NCBI RefSeq assembly: GCF_002906155.1
Contig: NZ_MUJK01000001.1
Location: 124,001 to 188,000, forward strand
Source: Pseudomonas laurylsulfativorans
GTDB lineage: Bacteria > Pseudomonadota > Gammaproteobacteria > Pseudomonadales > Pseudomonadaceae
Direction of reading: 5' to 3'
DNA: 64,000 nt
A program made the position numbers and the translations under genes. The notes beneath the pieces were generated by a model. It ran no database searches. It saw only the letters and a program-made list of their open reading frames with translations, and had not been told where the DNA came from. Below are positions 38,325 through 46,866 of the stretch, in pieces. Numbering within the stretch: position 1 is the stretch's first letter; each line of letters begins with the position of its first letter.

Positions 38325-39155
38325 ATGCGTACCTGGTTCATTACTGGCGCTTCCCGTGGTTTTGGCACCCTCATCGCAGAACACGCCCTGCGTGCCGGCG
38401 ACGCCGTTATTGCCACTGCCCGCAATCCACAAGACATCACTGACCGCTTGGGTGATCACCCGAGCCTGCTCGCCGTGCGGCTGGACGTCACCCGCGAGGA
38501 AGAGGCGCATCAGGCTGTCGCAGCAGGCATCAAGCGTTTCGGGCGCATTGACGTGCTGATCAACAATGCCGGTTTCGGTGTGCTGGGCGCGGTGGAGGAG
38601 ACCAGCGCCAGCGAAACGCAGCGCCTGTTCGCCACCAACGTGTTCGGCCTGCTCAACGTCACTCGCGCCGTGCTGCCGCACATGCGTCGCCAGCGTAGTG
38701 GCCATGTCATCAACATCTCGTCGATTGGCGGCTATCAGGCCTACATGGGCTGGGGCGTCTACGGTTCCACCAAGTTTGCGGTGGAGGGCATCACCGAAGC
38801 ACTGCATCAGGAACTGGCGCCTTTGGGCATCCATGCGACAGTCGTCGAACCGGGGTTTTTCCGCACCGACTTCCTCGATGAGCAGTCGCTGATCAAGACC
38901 GCCCTGGAACTGCCGGACTACGACGAAACTGTCGGCAAGATGCGCCAATATGCTGAAGGCGCCAACCATGCGCAGCCTGGCGATCCGGTGAAGTTTGCCG
39001 AAGCGATGCTCGCACTGGTTAACGCCCCGAAACCTCCGCAACGTCTGGCGCTGGGCAGCGACACCGTGGCACGCATCGAGGCGAAAAACCGCTTTGTGGA
39101 GGCGGAATTGACCGAATGGAAGGCGTTGGCGCTGTCCACCGACTTCGAGGTCTGA
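38325..39155 (+). CDS. SDR-family oxidoreductase
   Basis: This 276-residue enzyme starts at ATG 38325 with a strong GGAGGAG upstream. It is a classical SDR: cofactor loop TGASRGFG, NNAG, catalytic Ser in NISSIGG and YGSTK (YxxxK). The ATARN after the second strand suggests NADP preference. It resembles the oxidoreductases that Pseudomonas places next to LysR regulators of the CrgA type; the substrate is unknown. A terminator follows. Confidence 0.92.
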   Translation: MRTWFITGASRGFGTLIAEHALRAGDAVIATARNPQDITDRLGDHPSLLAVRLDVTREEEAHQAVAAGIKRFGRIDVLINNAGFGVLGAVEETSASETQRLFATNVFGLLNVTRAVLPHMRRQRSGHVINISSIGGYQAYMGWGVYGSTKFAVEGITEALHQELAPLGIHATVVEPGFFRTDFLDEQSLIKTALELPDYDETVGKMRQYAEGANHAQPGDPVKFAEAMLALVNAPKPPQRLALGSDTVARIEAKNRFVEAELTEWKALALSTDFEV

Positions 39156-39188
39156 GGCGGCGGTGTAACGGTCGATTCAACAGGTTTC

Positions 39189-39217
39189 GCAAAAACCGGG
39201 CGGGTCCCGGTTTTTGC
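39189..39217. terminator. Bidirectional rho-independent terminator
   Basis: A perfect 12-bp stem (GCAAAAACCGGG and its complement) with a 5-base loop lies between the convergent SDR and efflux genes. Each strand has T5 in the 3' arm, so it can stop transcription in both directions. Confidence 0.88.
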
Positions 39218-39245
39218 GTTTGCGAAGAGTGGTGCGCGCCTGCGC

Positions 39246-40784
39246 TTACTCCATCACCGGCGCCGGTTCTTCATTGGCCTGGGCTTTTGGCGTCTTGATA
39301 ATCAGCAACAACGGCATGACCGCCAGTGACAACAGCATCAGCAGCTTGAAGTCGTCCACGTAGGCGACCCAGCTGGCTTGCACGGTGACCAATGCGTCCA
39401 GGGTCGCGCGGCCGGAGGCGGCCATCGGGTCCAGGTAACTCTTGATCGCACCCGCGTCGAAGGCGCGGTTGAAGGGTGTGACGTAGGCACCGATCTGCTC
39501 ATGGTTGGCCTGGATGTTCTGGGTGAGCAGCACGGTCACGATGGAGATCCCGACGCTGGAACCGACATTTCGCGACAAGCTGTAAAGCCCGGTGCCTTCG
39601 GCGCGCAAGGCAGCGGGCAGGGTCGCGAAGGCCACCGTGGTCAATGGCACAAACAACATGCCCAGGCTGGTGCCCTGGATGAAACCGACCCAGATGACGG
39701 TTTGCATCGACACGTCAGGTGTCCAGCCGGTCATCAGCCCCATCGACAGCGCCGACAACCCCAGGCCCGTCAGCAATAAAAGGCGGGTATCGACTTTGCC
39801 CAGCAGTCGGCCGGCAAGGAACATGGTCAGCATCGTGCCCAGGCCACGCGGACCCATCACCATGCCAGCGGTCAGCACCGGATAGCCCATCAGGGTTTGC
39901 AGGTAAGGGGTCATCAGCGCCAGTGAGGCGAGGTAGGTGATGCCGACGATAAAAATAAAGACCACGCTGATCGAGAAGTTACGATCCTTGAACAGCTGCG
40001 GGCTGATAAAGGGCGTGTCGGTGGTGAAGGTGTGGACCACAAACACATACAGGGCGACAGTGGCCACTATCGCTTCGACGAGGATTTCACCGGAAGCGAA
40101 CCAGCCGAGTTGCTCACCCCGGTCCAGGAACAGTTGCAGGGCCATGATCGCCACGCTCAGCGAACCAAAGCCGAGCCAGTCCAGGCGGGTCGAGGTGTCG
40201 GTGGTGGTTTCGCTGACGTAGTAGACGATCCCGGCCAGCGCCAATAAACCAATGGGCAAATTGATGAAGAATACCCAACGCCAGCTGAAATTCTCGGTCA
40301 ACCAGCCGCCGAGCATCGGGCCCAGTACGGGCCCAACCATGACCGACACGCCGAACAGCGCCATGGCTGAGCCGCGTTCCTTGAGGCTGTAGATGTCCAG
40401 CAGAATGCCCTGGGACAGCGGCACCAGTGCCGCGCCAGCCAGGCCCTGCAGCAGGCGGGCGAGGATGATTTCTTCCAGCGACTGCGCCAGGCCGCAAAGG
40501 ATCGACGAGATCACGAAGCCGATAATCGCCCACAGCAGCACCCGTTTACGCCCGAAGCGCCGGGCCAGAAACGCCGACGGCGGCGTCATGATTGCGGCGG
40601 CGACAATGTAGGAGGTCAGCACCCAGTTGATCTGGTCCGAACTGGCCGAGATGCTGCCTTGCATGTAGGGCAGGGCGACGTTGGCGATGGTGGTGTCGAG
40701 CGCTTGCATGATCACCGCCAGCACGACACAAGCGGTGATCATCCCGCGATGGGCCACCGGCTCGGTCGGTGCAGGGTTATTCAT
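39246..40784 (-). CDS. DHA2-family multidrug efflux MFS transporter (EmrB/QacA-like)
   Basis: This 512-residue inner-membrane pump has 14 predicted helices. Motifs include QALDTTIANVALPYMQGSIS (helix 1, the D/T/T/I family hallmark), FLARRFGRKRVLLW (motif A) and GVSVMVGPVLGPMLGGWLTE (antiporter motif C). It works by proton antiport with the adaptor encoded just upstream and an outer-membrane factor elsewhere. The start at 40784 overlaps the end of the emrA-like gene by eight bases. Confidence 0.93.
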   Translation of the reverse strand: MNNPAPTEPVAHRGMITACVVLAVIMQALDTTIANVALPYMQGSISASSDQINWVLTSYIVAAAIMTPPSAFLARRFGRKRVLLWAIIGFVISSILCGLAQSLEEIILARLLQGLAGAALVPLSQGILLDIYSLKERGSAMALFGVSVMVGPVLGPMLGGWLTENFSWRWVFFINLPIGLLALAGIVYYVSETTTDTSTRLDWLGFGSLSVAIMALQLFLDRGEQLGWFASGEILVEAIVATVALYVFVVHTFTTDTPFISPQLFKDRNFSISVVFIFIVGITYLASLALMTPYLQTLMGYPVLTAGMVMGPRGLGTMLTMFLAGRLLGKVDTRLLLLTGLGLSALSMGLMTGWTPDVSMQTVIWVGFIQGTSLGMLFVPLTTVAFATLPAALRAEGTGLYSLSRNVGSSVGISIVTVLLTQNIQANHEQIGAYVTPFNRAFDAGAIKSYLDPMAASGRATLDALVTVQASWVAYVDDFKLLMLLSLAVMPLLLIIKTPKAQANEEPAPVME

Positions 40785-41856
40785 GGGCCAGAGCCGGGGC
40801 CGGGACCTTGCTCGCCAGCAGCCCCGAGAACAGGTGCGGCAGGCCACGTGCCGAACCGGTATCGATTTCTGCCTGCACACTCATGCCGGTGCGCAGCGGC
40901 GGTTTTTCCGCGGCATCATCGATGCTGATGCGCACGGGAATCCGTTGCACGACCTTGACCCAATTGCCCGTGGTGTTTTGCGCAGGCAGCAACGAGAAGC
41001 TTGAGCCCGACGCCGGACTGATGCTGTCGACGGTGCCGTGCCACTGCACGCCGGGATAGCTGTCGACGCTGATCTCGACGGACTGACCGGGTTTCATGTG
41101 GGTCAGTTCGGTTTCCTTGGGTGACGCAGCGACCCACAGGTGGTCGGCCGACACCAGGCTGATGCCCGATTGTGGCGGTTGCAGGTAGGAGCCGACCTGC
41201 AGCGAGTCAACGTTGGTCACGACCCCGTCGAACGAAGCCCTGACCACTGAGTTGTCCAGGTTGCGCTGCGCTTCGTCGACGGCGGCCTGGGCGATCAAAT
41301 AAGTGGACTGTCGTTCGACGGGGGTGTCGATGTTCCCGCCCAATTGCGCCAGCACCATTTGTGCCGTGGCCCTGGCCACGGTGATTTTTTGCCGGGTACT
41401 GTCCAGCGCGTGCTTGGCATCGTCGTAGTTGGTTCTGGACACTGCCGAGACGCTGAGCAGGGTTTGCTGGCGCTGGAAGCTGGCCTGGTAGTACGCGAGG
41501 TCGATTTGTGCCTGGTCGATTTCGGCCTGCGCCTGCTTGTAATTGGCCTGGAGATTGAGGACCTGGTTACGCACATTGCTCAGTTGCGCCCTGGCACTGG
41601 CCAGCGCGATCTCAAAGGGCTCGGGCTTGAGGGTGAACAGGACTTGACCTTTGACCACCCGCTGGTTGTCTTTGACATCGACCGAGGCGACCAGCCCCGA
41701 GACATCGGTGGAGACGCCGACTCGATCGGCCTGTATGTAGGCATTGTCGGTGGAAATGATTTGCCCGCCGGTGACATACAAATAGCCGCCGACTACCAAC
41801 GCGATGGGTAGCAAGGCAAAGAGCGTGGTACGCACGAGTTGCCGTCTCTCAATCAT
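40777..41856 (-). CDS. HlyD-family membrane fusion protein (EmrA-like)
   Basis: This 359-residue periplasmic adaptor has one N-terminal membrane anchor (LFALLPIALVVGGYLYVTGG), a lipoyl half-motif (IQADRVGVSTDVSGLVASVD), a long alpha-hairpin coiled coil (about 85-200) and the second half RASFDGVVTNVDSLQVG. It links the MFS pump to an outer-membrane channel. Its ATG at 41856 lies inside the last codons of the marR-like gene (eight-base overlap), so the three genes are translationally coupled. Confidence 0.93.
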   Translation of the reverse strand: MIERRQLVRTTLFALLPIALVVGGYLYVTGGQIISTDNAYIQADRVGVSTDVSGLVASVDVKDNQRVVKGQVLFTLKPEPFEIALASARAQLSNVRNQVLNLQANYKQAQAEIDQAQIDLAYYQASFQRQQTLLSVSAVSRTNYDDAKHALDSTRQKITVARATAQMVLAQLGGNIDTPVERQSTYLIAQAAVDEAQRNLDNSVVRASFDGVVTNVDSLQVGSYLQPPQSGISLVSADHLWVAASPKETELTHMKPGQSVEISVDSYPGVQWHGTVDSISPASGSSFSLLPAQNTTGNWVKVVQRIPVRISIDDAAEKPPLRTGMSVQAEIDTGSARGLPHLFSGLLASKVPAPALAHE

Positions 41857-42313
41857 GACGATGCTCCTGTTCTTCAACGGGAAGACTGCAGGCTTCGATC
41901 AGGTTGGACCTCATCCGCTTCATCATCTGCAGCAGTAGTTGTTCCTCCTCGGCAGAGAATCCACGCGTGGCTTCCTGGCGGGTCGTTCGGCCCATGTCAC
42001 GCATCAGTTCCAGCAGTGGATGGGCCTGCTCCGTCAAAAACAGCAGGGACAGGCGTCGATCCGTAGGGTGACGACGGCGCTCGACCAATCCGCGCTCGGC
42101 CATCTTGTCCAGCAGACGCACGAGAGTGATCGATTCCAGTTCCAGTAAATCCGCGAGGCCTTTTTGATGGATACCCTCATTGGTCGACAGCATGGCCAGC
42201 ACTTGCCATTGCGAGCGAGTGAGGCCGACATGTCGCGCGCGTTGCTCGAACCGCTTGCGCATCAGCCGGGCGCTGTCATGCAGGGCAAAACCAAGGGTCA
42301 ATGTGTCAGTCAT
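41849..42313 (-). CDS. MarR-family transcriptional repressor
   Basis: This 154-residue winged-helix protein shows the MarR core: ARHVGLTRSQWQVLAMLSTN, HQKGLADLLELESITLVRLL (recognition helix) and GLVERRRHPTDRRLSLLFLT (wing with the DRR motif). It is the first gene of the efflux operon and presumably represses it until a ligand, often an aromatic compound, binds. A dyad lies about 25 bases upstream. The ribosome binding site is poor. Confidence 0.93.
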   Translation of the reverse strand: MTDTLTLGFALHDSARLMRKRFEQRARHVGLTRSQWQVLAMLSTNEGIHQKGLADLLELESITLVRLLDKMAERGLVERRRHPTDRRLSLLFLTEQAHPLLELMRDMGRTTRQEATRGFSAEEEQLLLQMMKRMRSNLIEACSLPVEEQEHRHD

Positions 42314-42337
42314 GGAGGAATCTGCTGCGCTAGAGTT

Positions 42338-42356
42338 AGCTCATCATAGTTGAGCT
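42338..42356. promoter_or_regulatory. Probable MarR operator
   Basis: AGCTCA and TGAGCT form a perfect 6-bp inverted repeat with a 7-base spacer, 25 bases upstream of the marR-like start and next to an AT-rich block that could hold the promoter. The size and place fit autorepression by MarR. Confidence 0.5.
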
Positions 42357-42422
42357 TGTAATTAGTCAGCTATCTATATTTGCGAGATAATTCAGGTGAA
42401 TCGATTCAATGAACAATCAAAA

Positions 42423-42522
42423 CCCCCTGTAGGAGCTGGCTTGCCAGCGATGGGGTTTTTACCTTCAACAGAGATGTTGGGCGGTATATGGCTATCGCTG
42501 GCAAGCCAGCTCCTACAGGGGG
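42423..42522. repeat. REPIN: two inverted REP sequences
   Basis: CCCCTGTAGGAGCTGGCTTG continues into CCAGCGAT at the left end, and its reverse complement closes the right end, about 28 bases per arm. Each arm is itself a REP hairpin (GCTGGC-TT-GCCAGC). This is the common fluorescent-Pseudomonas GTAGGAGC repeat arranged as a REPIN, moved by a RAYT transposase elsewhere. It lies between the efflux operon and the TonB receptor gene. Confidence 0.95.
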
Positions 42523-42556
42523 CCGTGTGGAGGTTCAAAGCCTGTTCGACGCGGCC

Positions 42557-44683
42557 TCAGAGCAGGCTCCACGACACCCCGACGTACATCGCCATGCCCT
42601 CACCGGGCGTGGATCGTGCCGCGTCCAGCCCTTTGTCGTCGTAGCCGGGCGTGACCGTGGCGGCATAGTGCTTGTCGGTCAGGTTGCGCAGGTCCAGCCA
42701 GGTCTGCCAGTCACCCTTGGGCGCGTTGTAGCCCAGGGTCGCGCCGAATATGGCGTAGGGATCGGCGTAGTAGCTGTTGGCGTAATCGACCGCCACTTTC
42801 GACACCCTTTGCGTGTTGAATGCGGCGAAAAAGCCCTGGGGCCAGTCGTAGCGCAGTTCGCCCTGGTAATAGTGCATCGGCAGGCCGGGCAGGCGGTTGT
42901 CGCCGAAGCGGTCATCGTCGCGGTAGTGGAAGTCACTGAAGGTATAGCTCTGGCGTAGGCTCAACTGGCCGCCATCGTCCGGCGACCAGAGGGGGCTCAG
43001 CAGGCTGGCTTCCACGCCCTGGTGCACGGTGGGGCTGGCATTGAGTTCGTAGGGCGTGGTGGCGTTGGCGTCCGGCAACACCGAAAGCAGTTCGTGGTGC
43101 ACCTGGGCGTAGTACCAGGCCAGGCTCCACTGCCCCAGCGTGCTGTCACCGCGACCGCCGATTTCCAGGGTGGTGGCGGTCTGGTTTTGCAGCTTGACCG
43201 GATCACGCTGGGCGCCTGTGGCGGGGCCGTTGCCTGCCGGGAATCGAATGTTCGAGCTATAGATCAACGACCACGGGTGCGGTGCTTCGACCGAGCGACT
43301 GAGATTGCCGAACAGTTGCAGCTCGGGTGTCAGCTGATAGCGCAGACCGACGCGCGGGGCGTAGTCCCAGTCGTGCAGGCTGGTCTTGCCGCCCGCTTGC
43401 GGGTAGGTGACATCGCTTTCACGGCGGGTGTAGATGGCGGCGAGGCCGGTGGTCAGCCACAGGTCGTCGGCGATCTCCAGGTCATTGGCCACATGCAGGA
43501 CGCTGTCCGAACCCTGGTAAGTGAAGTTGCGAATCAACGTGCCCGGCGCATAGCCGGCGGTGTTGCCGGTGGGGATGCGTACGAACTCGCTGGCGCCGGC
43601 ATTGGGCAGGTGTCTGGTTGTTCGCAGACCCACTGTGCTGACGCTTTCCAGGCCCCAGAGCGTGTCGCGACGCTTGTAGTCGAACGTGCCGCTGACATCC
43701 GTGTACGCGACCTTCAGACGATGGGGCCCTTCACGCAAATCCATTGGGTAGTCGTGGTAGACAAGGCCGGTCTGGATGCTTGAATCGTCATCGATGTAGT
43801 AGGTGGTCTTGTTGCCGATAAAGGTGCTGCCCGGTTCGTCGCGGCGGTCGTCCCGCGCCACGTAAGCAGGGTTGGCCGCCTTTGGGTCGTGCTCGATGGA
43901 GTGCTTGGTCACCCGTCCCGCGAGATCGTTATCCGTCTCGCGGTGGCGCAGGTAGAAGCGCGTTTCCAGGTTCGGGTTGAAGCGATAACCGAAGTTGGCG
44001 ATCACGCCCTGGCTCTCGCTGGCCGTGTGGTCCTGATAGCCGTCGGCGTTCGCATCGGTCATGGACACGTAGTAATCGAAGTCACCCAGTACCTGTCCGG
44101 AGCTGACCTGGCGCTGCTGATAACCGTGACTGCCCGTTGCGTAGCGCACCTGCAGCTTCGGCGCGTCGTAGCCGGTGTGACTGACGTAATCGATGGCCCC
44201 GCCCAAGGCCAGGGCGCCGCGGTCGAAACCGTTGGCGCCGCGCAGCACTTCCACATGGTCGACCCACAGCGGCTCCAGCAATTCATAGGGCGTGCCGCCA
44301 GGGCCGGTCAGCGGCAGGCCGTCGAGCAGGGTGTACAGCCCCGAGGCATGGGCGCCCGGGGCGCGGTTGATGCCCGAACCACGGATCGAGATCTTCACCC
44401 CTTCGTTGCCCGCCGACTGGGCGTAGATCCCCGGCTGGTAAGCCAGTACATCCTGGTTGCTGGCGACGCGACCCTGCAGCGGGCGACGCATGTCGACCAC
44501 ATTGGTGCCGCCGGGCACCTGGGCCAGCCGGGCCTTGGCGTCCTCGATCACCTGGTCTTCATCACTCTGGTCCTCAGCCCCGATCAACACTTGCCCCAGT
44601 TCCAGGCCCTGAGCCTCGGTCATGACCGGACAAACAAGGGCCAGGCCCAGCAGGGCAGCGGGCAAGTATTCAGGCGAGGACAT
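42557..44683 (-). CDS. TonB-dependent outer-membrane receptor (FecA-like)
   Basis: This 708-residue protein starts at ATG 44683 with GGAG eight bases upstream and a signal peptide (YLPAALLGLALVCPVMTEAQ). A possible TonB box lies in EDQVIED. The plug domain has GTNVVDMRRPLQGRVASNQD, ISIRGSGINRAPGAHASGLY and VEVLRGANGFDRGALALGGA; the rest is a 22-stranded barrel ending in the aromatic-rich YVGVSWSLL. It resembles the FecA/OAR group of ferric-chelate receptors. No Fur box, FecIR pair or N-terminal signalling domain is seen, so the ligand and regulation are unknown. Confidence 0.92.
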   Translation of the reverse strand: MSSPEYLPAALLGLALVCPVMTEAQGLELGQVLIGAEDQSDEDQVIEDAKARLAQVPGGTNVVDMRRPLQGRVASNQDVLAYQPGIYAQSAGNEGVKISIRGSGINRAPGAHASGLYTLLDGLPLTGPGGTPYELLEPLWVDHVEVLRGANGFDRGALALGGAIDYVSHTGYDAPKLQVRYATGSHGYQQRQVSSGQVLGDFDYYVSMTDANADGYQDHTASESQGVIANFGYRFNPNLETRFYLRHRETDNDLAGRVTKHSIEHDPKAANPAYVARDDRRDEPGSTFIGNKTTYYIDDDSSIQTGLVYHDYPMDLREGPHRLKVAYTDVSGTFDYKRRDTLWGLESVSTVGLRTTRHLPNAGASEFVRIPTGNTAGYAPGTLIRNFTYQGSDSVLHVANDLEIADDLWLTTGLAAIYTRRESDVTYPQAGGKTSLHDWDYAPRVGLRYQLTPELQLFGNLSRSVEAPHPWSLIYSSNIRFPAGNGPATGAQRDPVKLQNQTATTLEIGGRGDSTLGQWSLAWYYAQVHHELLSVLPDANATTPYELNASPTVHQGVEASLLSPLWSPDDGGQLSLRQSYTFSDFHYRDDDRFGDNRLPGLPMHYYQGELRYDWPQGFFAAFNTQRVSKVAVDYANSYYADPYAIFGATLGYNAPKGDWQTWLDLRNLTDKHYAATVTPGYDDKGLDAARSTPGEGMAMYVGVSWSLL

Positions 44684-44790
44684 GGGGAAAACTCCAACGT
44701 GCGGGAACGGGCAATGAACAGTGCGACGCAAGAAGGAACGAAGGGAGCACATGGCAATTTTGTTTTTTTGTGTCCGCCAAGGGCTGGCGG

Positions 44791-45531
44791 CTACCGGTTC
44801 AGCAGAGGTGCCAACAATGCGCACATACCGCGCCAGTGCGAACCCTCCCAGTAAACCCGTTGGCAGGCATCGCAGCGCAGGAAGTGCGAATAGAGGGCGC
44901 CAATGCGTGGGGGCACTTGCAGCCGAGCCAGTTCCGGGCTGATCTCGTGCAGCGGCAGGTTGCAATGAAGGCACAGGCTGAATGGCCGCGCGCTACGCGC
45001 CAGGTCGAGGCGCTCGTACAGTTCGCGCAACTGCAGCGACGGTTTCAGGGCATGCACATAACAGCCGTGGCTGATGATTCGCCGCTTGAGCAGGTCGCGG
45101 TCGCGGGTTAGCACGATGCGCCCTTGCTGCGCAGCGATCCCGGCGATCTCGCCATCTTCGAAGCCATTGTCGTAGAGCGTATCGAAGCCGCTCATGCGTA
45201 GCAGGCTGGCCAGCCCGCCAAGGTGCGCATCAGCGACGAAACGCAGCACCCGTAAAGGTTGCGCACGAACCTTCAGCAGCGGGCTGATGTCCAGCGCTTC
45301 GAACTTGGGGTACACCGCCAGCCGGTCACTGTCGAGGATCACTCGCTCGAAGCTCACCGACTCGCCGTTGAGCAACACCAGTTCGACCTCGGTGTGCGGC
45401 ACCCCGAGCGCCTCGATCATGTGCTTGACCGTTGCCCCTCGCGCGCACTCGCAGGTGAAAGATTGCCGCCGCCGTTCGGCCGGCAGGAAATCGTTGAGTT
45501 CCTCATAGAAGCGGAAAGTTGCACGGGTCAT
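44791..45531 (-). CDS. Mut7-C RNase domain protein with ubiquitin-like N-terminus
   Basis: This 246-residue protein has an N-terminal Mut7-C ubiquitin-like (ThiS/MoaD-type) domain (about 1-85, FRFYEELNDFLPAERR) and a C-terminal Mut7-C PIN-like nuclease domain (FVADAHLGGLASLLRMSGFD, acidic residues in DNGFEDGEIAG and LTRDRDLLKRR). It ends with a zinc ribbon (CLHCNLPL and CDACQRVYW). Such proteins may be tRNA or RNA nucleases. I use ATG 45531; a TTG two codons earlier also fits. It follows the adenosine-kinase-like gene by 30 bases. Confidence 0.88.
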   Translation of the reverse strand: MTRATFRFYEELNDFLPAERRRQSFTCECARGATVKHMIEALGVPHTEVELVLLNGESVSFERVILDSDRLAVYPKFEALDISPLLKVRAQPLRVLRFVADAHLGGLASLLRMSGFDTLYDNGFEDGEIAGIAAQQGRIVLTRDRDLLKRRIISHGCYVHALKPSLQLRELYERLDLARSARPFSLCLHCNLPLHEISPELARLQVPPRIGALYSHFLRCDACQRVYWEGSHWRGMCALLAPLLNR

Positions 45532-45561
45532 GCTCAACAGTATGGCTGTTCACACTGCAAT

Positions 45562-46047
45562 TCACATCTTGTAGCCAATCTGCCGCAACAGGTTCTTGCG
45601 CCACAGGATGTCGTCATCGTCTTCGATGTCATTGGCACAGAAGCCATCCACCACGCCCAGGATGGCTCGACCTTGTTCCGTCTCGGCGAGAATCACTTCG
45701 GTTGGGTTGGCGGTTGCACAAAAAATACGGCAAACCTCTGGCACCATTTTGATGGTGTTCAACACGTTCAGCGGATAGAAACCGTCGCCCAGGAAAATGA
45801 TGAAGCTATGGCCTGCGGCGATGGCTTTCGCATTTTTCTGTGCCAGTTCAATCATTGAGGTGTCGGTGCCAGACCATCGCACCAGGCATTTGCCAGAGGC
45901 TTCACAAAAGGCCACGCCAAACTGGATACCTGGCACGGCATTGACCAGCGCTTCGTGGATGTCCTCTACGGATTTGATGAAGTGCGTCTGACCCAGAATG
46001 AAGTTCGTCATTTCAGGCTTATCGATTTTCCACGTGATGAGTTGCAT
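45562..46047 (-). CDS. Adenosine-specific kinase-like protein (DUF355)
   Basis: This 161-residue protein starts at ATG 46047 after AGGAGG. The blocks FILGQTHFIKSVEDIHEALV, GVAFCEASGKCLVRWSGTD, AGHSFIIFLGDGFYPLNVLN and CRIFCATANPTEVILAET are characteristic of a small archaeal and bacterial family whose structure suggested an adenosine-specific kinase. The activity has little genetic support. It lies in a leftward run with the ChaC and Mut7-C genes. Confidence 0.85.
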   Translation of the reverse strand: MQLITWKIDKPEMTNFILGQTHFIKSVEDIHEALVNAVPGIQFGVAFCEASGKCLVRWSGTDTSMIELAQKNAKAIAAGHSFIIFLGDGFYPLNVLNTIKMVPEVCRIFCATANPTEVILAETEQGRAILGVVDGFCANDIEDDDDILWRKNLLRQIGYKM

Positions 46048-46111
46048 CTCAAACGCCTCCTGTCACGATGTTGCTAGCAGAGTCTGGCAACAAACCAAGC
46101 ATAGCTACTGG

Positions 46112-46855
46112 CTATTTCTCAGCCAGCAGGGAGTCTTCGATTTCCTGTGCGACAAGGCTTTGTATTCGCCACATATTACGGTCCCGAATGCCATGCTCCT
46201 CCAGCATTGTCACAGTCCGGAACAGGTATTGGGCCGCCGAGCCCCAGTGCCCGGCTGCACGGGCCAATACATGGGCGATCTTTTCCATGGGCAACTTTCC
46301 GGCATAGGCCATTCCGTCGCGTGCTGCGACAAAGGCTAATGCACGCACTATCCCGGACTCGGTTTTAACCGAAATCCAGCGCGGAACATTGGTCGGTGGG
46401 TTGGCGTCTATTTCCCGGACCATCAACAGTCCCAATTGCTTGAAATGGTCTTGCGCTGGAAGCCGGTATGCCAACCCGTTGCAGCTTCCGCCCCGGTCGA
46501 GGGCCAACATCAGGGCTGGCAGTTCGCGCGTGCCGCGCCAGCGAGTGAGTTTGAGGCAGAACGAACGATGCCAGCCGAAGGCTGTGGCGCTACGACTCTC
46601 CAGAAAATCGAACTCCGGATTCCAGATAAGTGAGCCATAAGCAAAGATCCAAAGCTCTTGCGGTTTGTATTCGGACAGCAGTGCCTCCACCATCGCATCA
46701 AACTCTGCTTCGGTGTGTTCGCTCGTGCCCGGTTCGGGGCCGGGATCGGGCTCAAAACGCTCAACGCGAGCGACAAGTTCCGCCGTCAGGTTTCGTCCTT
46801 TAGCGGGCCTGGTTCTCAGGGGTGCCATACCGGCCCTCCCACGATGGGTAAACAT
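46112..46855 (-). CDS. chaC: ChaC-type gamma-glutamylcyclotransferase
   Basis: This 247-residue protein has the ChaC signature LWIFAYGSLIWNPEFDFLES, GWHRSFCLKLTRWRGTRELP (the catalytic Glu should follow in the sheet) and YLFRTVTMLEEHGIRDRNMW. The family splits glutathione into 5-oxoproline and Cys-Gly. AGGAG stands before ATG 46855, 11 bases after the epoxide-hydrolase stop, so both are in one operon. The pairing suggests turnover of glutathione or glutathione conjugates. Confidence 0.93.
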   Translation of the reverse strand: MFTHRGRAGMAPLRTRPAKGRNLTAELVARVERFEPDPGPEPGTSEHTEAEFDAMVEALLSEYKPQELWIFAYGSLIWNPEFDFLESRSATAFGWHRSFCLKLTRWRGTRELPALMLALDRGGSCNGLAYRLPAQDHFKQLGLLMVREIDANPPTNVPRWISVKTESGIVRALAFVAARDGMAYAGKLPMEKIAHVLARAAGHWGSAAQYLFRTVTMLEEHGIRDRNMWRIQSLVAQEIEDSLLAEK

Positions 46856-46866
46856 TGAACTCCTGA

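Noticed and set aside
44684..44790. Possible Fur, Zur or cobalamin-riboswitch control upstream of the TonB receptor
   Set aside because: No palindrome of the expected sort and no cobalamin-box sequence is visible; only an A/T run and a short CCGCCA/TGGCGG hairpin at the Mut7-C gene end.
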